Source: Anaeramoeba ignava (lineage: Eukaryota; Metamonada; Anaeramoebidae). Taken from it: DNA of 64,000 nucleotides. The notes beneath the pieces were generated by a model that did not search any database, was not told where the DNA came from, and saw nothing but the letters and a program-made list of their open reading frames with translations. How positions within the stretch are numbered: position 1 is the stretch's first letter; each line of letters opens with the position of its first letter. The stretch covers positions 372,001-436,000 of the forward strand of contig JAPDFW010000065.1 in NCBI GenBank assembly GCA_028826165.1, given 5' to 3'. This document shows, in pieces, positions 57,801 through 64,000 of the stretch. The translations under genes and the position numbers were made by a program.

Positions 57801-59167
57801 TTCCATTCTTGTCTGAATTGCAAAAGAAGCCTGATATCGAGCAAAGAATTGAGATTTATGAATATTTGAAAATTCCAACAAAAATTATTGATGTTATTTT
57901 GGAAATGAAAGAAGTTTCACCCGATTTAAGTCAGAAATTACTCAATGTGATAAAGGAAAACAATCTGTATAAATACGCACTCAAAATATTATCCAAAAAG
58001 CTTTCTTCTTTAACTTCTCAAAAGCAAACTGAGGATGCTGATATTGGATTTGGTGGGTTTATGGATTTCGATCAAGATTTGCAAGATGAAAATCAAATTG
58101 AACAGGAAAAGCAAGAGAAAAATTTGGATTTGGAAAAAATGGAATCATTTGAAAAGATTCACAAAATTATTTGGAAAGAATATGGAGATTTTTTAAGCGA
58201 AAACAAAGAAGATGAATCTGCAGCTTTTGCTTATTTATTAGGAAATGATAAAGAAAAATCAATCGCAAAATTCAAACATCTTTGTGATTGGAAAATGGCA
58301 CTTAGTTTATTCGATAATCAAAATTGGGAAAATTTTGTTCAATTTGCAGAAGAATTGGCACAATTATTGAAACAGAGAAATTTATATGAAGATTCATCAA
58401 CAATTTTATTACAATATTCAATTTCATCAGAACCTTCAAAAGATGAAAAAAAAAGTAAAATTGTTTTGGAAGCTGTTAAATTATTACTCAAAGCAGGAAA
58501 ATATATTGAAGCATTAAGAATATGCAACTTAAACAAGGAAAACCAAATGATAGAAGAAGAAATTCATCCTTTAGTCATTTTGAGTTATCAACAATTATTA
58601 TCCCAAATTTTGCAAAAGAAGGAACAAATTCAAAACCAAAAAAGAAAACTCGATCTTGCTCAACGAAGAAAGCTTATGATCCCCAATTTATTATCTCAAG
58701 AACAACCCACAGTTCATGATAATTCGGATAGTTTTTCCGAAACTGAATCCTTTTTCTCAAGTAAAACAACAACTGAATCTTTTGAGAAATCAAGTCAAAT
58801 TTCAATTTTAAGCAAAAAAAATCAAAACAAGAAAAAGAAAAAGAAAAAGAAAAGACCTCAAAAAGTTCAAACAAAAAACAAAAAAGGTGAAGAAAGTCTT
58901 ATTGAGGATCTATTCAAAATTAAAAATTCAGACCATATTTTTAATGAAGTTCTTAATCTTTCAAAGATTTTATTGTTTTTTGATCATGATTTTGAAGTAT
59001 CTCAATTACAATCTAATTCTCAACAACTTTTTCAAGTTATTACTCAATGTGAAAATGTTAAATTGATTTCAGAACAAATTCAAAATTTCCAATCAAAAAC
59101 TTTCAAACAAGAATCTCAAAAGAAAATTAAAAAAGAACAATTTTGGAAATTGGAATTTTTAGATTAA
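54869..59167 (+). CDS. ELP1: Elongator complex protein 1 (ELP1/IKAP), single exon, 1432 aa
   Basis: The scaffold subunit of Elongator, which modifies wobble uridine of tRNAs (cm5U series) in the cytosol. The N-terminal half contains two WD40 propellers with ELP1-specific blocks: ISFRGDCQFFAVSFF, WIQLWTFGNYHWYNKQQIAL, LSNIAVIDGDKILFTPF, VIPPPMFDHF. The C-terminal half is a TPR-like solenoid: FQLPRGNLETIYPRALILQH, DFNIIIDFDPQKFHNEIDQF, KSQADPKEYLPFLSELQK, NLYKYALKI. Near residue 1310 lies a Lys-rich patch (NKKKKKKKKRPQKVQTKNKK) matching the basic tRNA-binding region, preceded by a Ser-rich segment. The end, QFWKLEFLD, equals the conserved WKLSLLD. It is about 100 residues longer than human ELP1. 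No frameshift in 4.3 kb. Confidence 0.97.
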   Translation: MQNLSLINQKKHENLNLNDFAKNLKPIFEYNTILQSIFTLDSDKMLFHYSLNPKEIISKIPLISNEDELISLFFNVEQNYLYLIYQNGEVLRFSQETEMVENFTKIPSRIQTIQWSPDQQFGVYLTFDNDLVLISNEFKTLSSFQLETMIPEFEENQKKEIKEINPLFIPYLEGTLKYKIEEDDLIENSNEKIKEDLKENLKENLKENVIEDLKEDLKEDLKEPPQNTASISFRGDCQFFAVSFFSIKQQRTILATFHSDGKIFAIAKDCSRKLINKPITVSWKTNGNLIAILSDDKESNIKIRFKEKNMLFKNEEIQLENSVDDVLQMEWNFESNILALLLQKGKEQWIQLWTFGNYHWYNKQQIALDSGTHFIKWDYEKPNLLRCLDQFGILQEFELCFEVNCGMELSNIAVIDGDKILFTPFKTKVIPPPMFDHFLQFPNETVQSVSFLNEKVNEYADSMKKKINNNNKNKNNDNDDDEDVFLITTEPLSQIRIYRTDKKEKKENNYKLIGEMIDENRMRNILLLSHLNYELFTIAGVQETKFENEIVDEVIFLVLMIEDNELKIMESFHNVFEKPIIRLFKSRLDQNSFFAETNDGVIYKMTKEFEEITQEEYHNLPERCIFTKSAILYSAFKKEENPLEAFNIGVDSQENTQNQMVEKKEIIVSLSESGNLYLNSGILLSGECTSFDVEKNFLIFTTLDHYINFMPLFGYNYEHLDKVVEKMKNKNKLKRFAETNRRIERGSFILRSLKDKIIFQLPRGNLETIYPRALILQHVKEELQYTNYLEAFEKCKRHRIDFNIIIDFDPQKFHNEIDQFLMQIKDPKKIEIFISSLNEEDSSKQKYTFFKSFERIGKTRIEKICDKLIHEMDESHEIKNNKVFSVCKSLRKQMKKADAKKYIHQILLTYIKSNEIQKMIVKYRDLLVRDTKFELGEIDYVIFNAGVEKLIRSALEERDFELTSLLMQKSQADPKEYLPFLSELQKKPDIEQRIEIYEYLKIPTKIIDVILEMKEVSPDLSQKLLNVIKENNLYKYALKILSKKLSSLTSQKQTEDADIGFGGFMDFDQDLQDENQIEQEKQEKNLDLEKMESFEKIHKIIWKEYGDFLSENKEDESAAFAYLLGNDKEKSIAKFKHLCDWKMALSLFDNQNWENFVQFAEELAQLLKQRNLYEDSSTILLQYSISSEPSKDEKKSKIVLEAVKLLLKAGKYIEALRICNLNKENQMIEEEIHPLVILSYQQLLSQILQKKEQIQNQKRKLDLAQRRKLMIPNLLSQEQPTVHDNSDSFSETESFFSSKTTTESFEKSSQISILSKKNQNKKKKKKKKRPQKVQTKNKKGEESLIEDLFKIKNSDHIFNEVLNLSKILLFFDHDFEVSQLQSNSQQLFQVITQCENVKLISEQIQNFQSKTFKQESQKKIKKEQFWKLEFLD

Positions 59168-59261
59168 AATATTTCCCAAAAAAAAATTTTTTTTTTCTTC
59201 TTTTCAAAAAATTAAAAAATCCAAAAAATAATTTCTTTCCTTTTTTTTTTATTTTCTGTTT

Positions 59262-61314
59262 TTATAATTCTTTTTCTTCTTTTAATTCTTTTAAAAGAAA
59301 TTTTTTTAATTCTTCTAAATTTTTACTTTCTTTAAATTCAATTGGTTCATTTTTTTCATTTTTTTTGAAAAGGAAAATTGAAGGTAAAAAATTATAATGA
59401 AAATTATCTGGAAGATCATTTTGTGAAATATCAATTTGAGCAAAAATTAAGTTATTCTTTTTCTCAAAAAATTTAGCAAGTTGTTTAAATATTGGTTGAA
59501 ATTCTTGACAAGTTTCTTTTTGGAAAAGAAAAAAAAATTTTTTTTTTAATAATTTGAACTAGCAAAAAAACAAATTGATTATTTTTATTATTATTTTTTA
59601 CGATGAAGTTTTGAAGTAATTAAAACAAGAACATTATTTTCATTTTCAATAATTGATTTATTCCAAGTAGTATAAGCAACTTTGAGAATATTATCTTTAA
59701 AATCTAAATTTGTTTCTGGTTCACTTCTATGATTATATTCTAATTTTTTGTTTAAAAATCTAAAAACAAAAAAATGAGAAAAGAAGAAAAAAAAATGAGA
59801 ACAAGAAAAATTACTTTGTAATAAATTCTTCAACTTTTTCAAATCTTTCTGAATTAAATGGATAAAATTTCCTCTAAATAAAATTCAAAATGAAAAATTA
59901 ACAAAAAAAAAACTTGATTAAATTAAAAATCCAAAAATTAATTTACATTAACCCAACTTTCTACAATTATAAAGTTTGTTTCTTGTGATTTAAATCCAAA
60001 AAACTGACCTAATCTTGGGAAACGATTAATATCAAACCAAGCAAATTTGATTTGATTTTTAAAATATTTTGCTAATTGAGTAAATGATGACATTAAATAA
60101 TATTTATTTTCATAATCAAAAGAAGCAATTGCTACAGGTTCTTTTTCTTTTTCAATAAACTCTTTAATATTATTTTCTGTCAATTCTTCAAGAACTGGTT
60201 GAAAATTTTGAACCAAAAACTAAAAAGGAAAATTTAAATTTTTGTTCCACTTTTTTTTTCAAATAAATAAATAAATAAACCTCTAAAATTGGTTTTTCTG
60301 TGAAATTTTCTAAATAATGAACTATTAAATCATCATCAAAATGTCGATAAAAAAGGATAGATGGAGTTTTTTTAATTTGCCAAATTTTTTTAATTTCTGA
60401 AGAAGCATTTACAATAACACCAAATAAAAAAGTAACAAGATCTTCTCTTTTTGAGAGATTTTCAATTATATTTAAATCTAAAAACCAAAAAAAAGAATAA
60501 TTTTTAAATTATTTTTATATAATTTTTAATTTTAATTTGATTACAATTTGTATTAAGTTCATTAAGAAAAAATATTGAAACATAAGGAAATTCCCATAAA
60601 AATCTTTCAATATCTTCATTTGAATTTAAAAAAGTAAACCAAGAATAACGAATTCTAAATTGAAAATTGAAATTAATTTAATTTGAATATAAAAATAAAT
60701 ATAAATATACTTTGCGAGATAAAGAACTAAAGGAGTAATTTCAATATCAAAAGGATAATCAATAAATGAATTTTTTTCTTTAAAAATTTTTAATAAAGGA
60801 GTTTTTGAAATATTAAATTGATTTGAAATTTTTTGATTTTCTTCAATATTTAAAACTCCAAATTTTAAATCTTGAAAAGTTGTTGCAACAAATTGAAGGT
60901 TTTTTAAAATCTTTTTTAAATTAAATATTGAAATAAATATTAAAATAAATATTAAAATAAATTTTGAAATAAATATTAAAATAAATATTAAATAAATATT
61001 AAAATAAATATTAAAATAAATATTAAATAAATTTTGAAATAAATATTTAAATAAATTTTATAATAAATATTGAAATAAATATTAAAATAAATATTAAAAT
61101 AAATATTATAATTAATATTAAAATAAATATTAAATAAATTTTTTACTTGTTCTGAAATATTTGTTTTTGAAAATAATATAATTTTAATTGATTCATAAGA
61201 AAGAAATTGATCAAAATTTAATTCATTAAGTGAAAAAATTGGATTTGTTTTGTTTTGACAAGAAATTAAAATGAAAAGAAAAAAGAAAATAAAATGATTC
61301 ATTTTCATTTTCAT
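59262..61314 (-). CDS. PDI-like protein (a-b-b'-a' layout) lacking CxxC sites, 8 exons, 472 aa
   Basis: Exons: 61314-61147, 60910-60711, 60654-60545, 60477-60281, 60219-59947, 59873-59815, 59759-59602, 59515-59262. All are GT-AG and every phase fits. A signal peptide (MNHFIFFFLFILISCQ) opens a thioredoxin-like a domain: IKIILFSKTN, then KFGVLNIEENQKISNQFNIS, KTPLLKIF. The b and b' domains follow (IKKTPSILFYR; IKFAWFDINRFPRLGQFFGF). The a' domain has NVLVLITSKLHQTCQEFQPI, then FAQIDISQND and FLPSIFLFKK. The CGHC position reads as no cysteines (SKTNISEQ) in a and HQTC in a', so classical disulfide exchange is not expected; a chaperone role is inferred. The C-terminus EKEL is a weak variant of an ER-retention signal. 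It is convergent with ELP1 at 95 bp. Confidence 0.83.
60911..61146. repeat. PDI-like gene intron 1 filled with AATAAATATTAA units
   Basis: The intron is 236 nt of ATAAATATTAAA-type units. The other six introns of this gene are 56-86 nt and lack repeats. Confidence 0.85.
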
Positions 61315-61419
61315 TTATTGTTTTTTTTTTTGGAAAAGAAAAAAAAAGAAAAAGAAAAAAATGAATTTTTTAAAATGAATTTTTTTAAAATGAATTTTTT
61401 TGAGAAATTATAAAAATAT

Positions 61420-63639
61420 TCATTTCTTTTTTCCACCTTTTTTTTGATTTGTTTGAGTTTGGTTTTTTTGATTGTTTCTTTGGTTTTTTTGATTTGGATT
61501 TTTTTGATTTGGATTTTTTTGATTTGGATTTTTTTGATTTGGATTTTTTTGATTTGGATTTTTTTGATTTGGATTTTGATTTGTTTGATTTCCTTTTCCT
61601 TTTCCTTTTCTCTTTCCTTTTCTTCCTTTTGGTTGTTCATCTTGTGTAACTTGTTGATTTTGTTGATTAGAAACTGAAATATCTGCATTTCCTTCAGTAA
61701 TTTTTTGAACATCTTTCATTAAAATATCATAATTTCCTGGAATAACACCAATTTCAAAAACATCTTTGATTTTGATTTTTATTTTGATTTTAATTTTAAT
61801 TTTGATTTTGATTTTGATTTTGATTTCGATTTTAATTTTAATTTTGATTTTCAATTTTGATTTGATTTTGATTTTGATTTTGATTTTGATTTTGATTTTA
61901 ATTTAAATTTTAATTTTAATTTTAATTTTGATTTTGAATTTTGATTTTGATTTTGATTTTGATTTTGATTTTGATTTTCAATTTTGATTTTGATTTTGAT
62001 TTTAATTTTAATTTTAATTTTGATTTAAATTTAAATTTTGATTTTAATTTTGATTTTGATTTTGAATTTTGATTTTGATTTTGAATTTAATTTTTGAATT
62101 TGATTTTAAATTTGATTTTAATTTCAATTTTGATTTTGATTTTGATTTTGATTTTAATTTGAATTTTGATTTTAATTTTAATTTTGATTTTGATTTTGAT
62201 TTAATTTTAATTTTGATTTTGATTTTGATTTTGATTTTGATTTAAATTTTAATTTTGATTTTGATTTTAATTTTAATTTTAATTTTGATTTAATTTTAAT
62301 TTTGATTTTGATTTTGATTTTGATTTTGATTTTGATTTTGATTTTGATTTTGATTTTCAATTTTGATTTTGATTTTGATTTAAATTTTGATTTTGATTTT
62401 AATTTAAATTTTGATTTAAGTTTTGATTTTGATTTTAATTTCAATTTTAATTTTAATTTTGATTTTGATTTTGATTTTGATTTTAATTTTGATTTTAATT
62501 TTGAATTTAATTTTGAATTTGATTTTGATTTTGAATTTTGATTTTGATTTTGATTTTAATTTTGATTTTGATTTTAATTTAAATTTTGATTTTGATTTTG
62601 ATTTTAATTTGAATTTTGATTTTAAATTTTGATTTTGATTTTGAATTTGATTTTGATTTTGATTTTCAATTTTAATTTTGATTTGATTTTGATTTAAATT
62701 TTGATTTTGATTTTAATTTTAATTTTGATTTTGATTTTGATTTTGATTTTGAATTTAATTTTTAAATTTGAATTACAATGACTTGGAGTATATTTTTCTC
62801 TATTAACAGTTGCCCTTTTAAAATTAATTAAAAAAAATAAAATCAAATCAATAAATTTTCAAAAAAGAATTATTTGAGAAAAAATAATTTACCATTTTCG
62901 AATAATTCCTTGTGATTGACCAAGATATTTATGAGGAATTTTCAATATTGCTTCAATTTCTACTTTTTTAACAGATAAAATTCCTGGAAGTTTTTTCAAT
63001 ATTTCTGTCATTTGTTCTTCAACAGGTTGATTCATATCAACATTAACTTTTGCATCTACAAGTGCATTTTCAATTCTTACAATCTTTTTTATAAAGAAAA
63101 TATTTTGGAAAATTCACAAATCCAAAAAAATTAATTGAAAATTTTTCAAAAAATTTGTTTTGAAATTAAGAATTAAAAATTTGAATAATTTAACGTTAAA
63201 TGTTTTGGAATAAATTCAACAAACAGGATGAGATTGGTTTGTTTTGGGATCAACAAAATATTTATGGATATAATTAATAATTTCTGCTTTTTTTTTATCA
63301 GTTTTTTCTTTTCTTTCATTTGAAGATAAATTAAGTTCTCCTTTATCTAAAATTGTAATAATACATGCATTTTTATCATCAGTTCCGAATGCTGAAATTA
63401 AATCTTGGTTTGATGCTTGAGTTAAAGCTCTATGATCAAGAAAAATCTAAAAAAAATTTTTTAAATTGAATTTTTTTAAATTGAATTTTTTTTAATTTAA
63501 AATTTACTGCATCTGATTCAAGAACATCATTTAATTTGCATTTATTATTTCTGTAATTTAAAACTGTTCCTGGTTTTGTTAAAATTTCAAATTTCTTTTT
63601 TTTAATTTTATAACGAACAATTTGATATTTTTCTGCCAT
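61420..63639 (-). CDS. SBDS ribosome-maturation factor with an Asn-Pro-Gln-Lys repeat tail, 6 exons, 308 aa
   Basis: It releases eIF6 from 60S pre-subunits together with the GTPase EFL1. Exons: 63639-63508, 63446-63225, 63083-62893, 62814-62777, 61763-61420; a further short exon is not needed, so five exons are certain. Domain I: KFEILTKPGTVLNYRNNK, LNDVLESDAIF, NQDLISAFGTDDKN, KGELNLSSNERKE, and FVDPKTNQSHPIVRIENAL. Domain II: VEEQMTEILKKLPGI. Domain III: YVFEIGVIPGNYDILMKDVQ. The signature SAFGTDD is that of SBDS. After residue about 235 comes a Gln-rich linker, a GRKGKRKGKGKG stretch and about six copies of NPNQK, absent from usual SBDS (about 250 residues). All phases fit. Confidence 0.93.
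61764..62776. repeat. 1.0-kb TTTTGA microsatellite intron of SBDS
   Basis: The intron is 1,013 nt, GTAATTC to AAAATCAAAG. It holds TTTTGA and TTTTAA hexamers with occasional AATTTAAA and CAATTTTGA variants. The sense strand (AAAATC, AAAATT) lacks GT and AG inside the array. Confidence 0.9.
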
Positions 63640-63715
63640 TTATTTTTAAATTTTTAAATTTTGAAAAGAAAAAAATGAAAAATGAAAAAATGAAAAAATT
63701 AAAAAAAATAAAAAA

Positions 63716-64000
63716 TTAATCCATTTTTTTTGTTAATCCAACTTTGCACATATTTGCAATCATTCCAGATAATTGAATTAAAGTTCCATTTCCATTAACA
63801 ATTCTAAGATGAGTATTTGAAATTATCCTCAAAAATTCAAGTAAAATTTGTTCATCAATTTCTAATTTTCTTGAAACTCTAAACATTGTATTAATAATAT
63901 CCGTTGCAGAATATCCTTCATTCCATAAAGATACAAGTAATTTTTGTGCTTCTTTTATATTTCCATTCGAACATTCTTTTGTGATTGATTCAACAACTCC
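63716..64000 (-). CDS. Replication factor C subunit 2 (RFC2/Rfc4-like), C-terminal fragment
   Basis: The frame is open from the window edge to the stop at 63716 (94 residues). It contains SNGNIKEAQKLLVSLWNEGY, SATDIINTMFRVSRKLEIDE, LLEFLRIISNTHLRIVNG and LIQLSGMIANMCKVGL. These match the C-terminal collar domain of RFC2, where the order is A-N-I-D-E-A-x-K, L-W-x-x-GYS-x-x-DII, FRV, TH-M-I and LLQ-x-AGL-x-A-x-LC. RFC loads PCNA onto primed DNA. The AAA+ part is outside the window. The spacing to SBDS is 76 bp, same strand. Confidence 0.88.
   Translation of the reverse strand, partial: GVVESITKECSNGNIKEAQKLLVSLWNEGYSATDIINTMFRVSRKLEIDEQILLEFLRIISNTHLRIVNGNGTLIQLSGMIANMCKVGLTKKMD

Noticed and set aside
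1-64000. tRNA or rRNA genes, transposases or viral genes
   Set aside because: No cloverleaf-like GC-rich segment, rRNA core word, transposase or capsid-like motif was recognised by eye in either strand. A covariance-model scan would be needed for a firm negative.

Overview
The window is nuclear DNA of an extremely AT-rich protist. Genes have spliceosomal introns (56 nt to 1.6 kb, GT-AG), use the standard stop codons, and encode eukaryote-only proteins: Elongator ELP1, folliculin, profilin, SBDS, ENY2, SKI8, RFC2 and UAP1. The expansion of BTB-TLDc proteins, the N/Q/K-rich tracts and the microsatellite-filled introns fit a free-living amoeba. Anaeramoeba is my best guess from memory, with low confidence.

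Region 1 (1-38 kb) is accessory-like. It holds nine loci of one BTB-BACK-coiled-coil-TLDc family, labelled A to I here: 1.6, 3.7, 9.6, 20.3, 22.9, 25.4, 29.8, 34.1 and 36.3 kb. They lie among single housekeeping genes: a PIGZ-like fragment, UAP1, an LRR-BTB protein, a telobox Myb protein, SKI8, ENY2, an RPA2-like OB protein, profilin and an RMA-type RING E3. Only B, E and H are open from end to end; the other six carry one or more small frameshifts. The BTB halves fall into four types and the TLDc halves into at least three, and the halves are re-assorted, so the family looks mosaic. Four intergenic tandem arrays (0.2-1.1, 11.7-13.6, 18.9-19.9 and 28.3-29.8 kb) all have a repeat period near 143-144 bp.

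Region 2 (38-46 kb) is a tandem duplication of an eight-exon armadillo-repeat gene. All seven downstream exons have the same length in both copies. The inner repeat exons are symmetric phase 1 and carry about one ARM repeat each. A long, frame-unstable Ser/Lys low-complexity N-terminus is encoded by TTTTGA-type hexamers.

Region 3 (46-64 kb) is denser: a large type I surface glycoprotein with about eight chitobiase-C-like repeats, folliculin, a single-exon ELP1, a PDI-like protein that has lost its CxxC sites, SBDS with an Asn-Pro-Gln-Lys repeat tail, and the 3' end of RFC2.

Introns are either minimal (about 56-160 nt) or inflated by simple repeats whose sense strand almost lacks GT and AG. 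Several conserved single-copy genes also need a one-base correction, so some frameshifts may be assembly errors. Against a uniform error rate, ELP1 (4.3 kb), the 3' part of the surface gene (4.3 kb) and the multi-exon profilin, PDI, SBDS and folliculin genes read cleanly.
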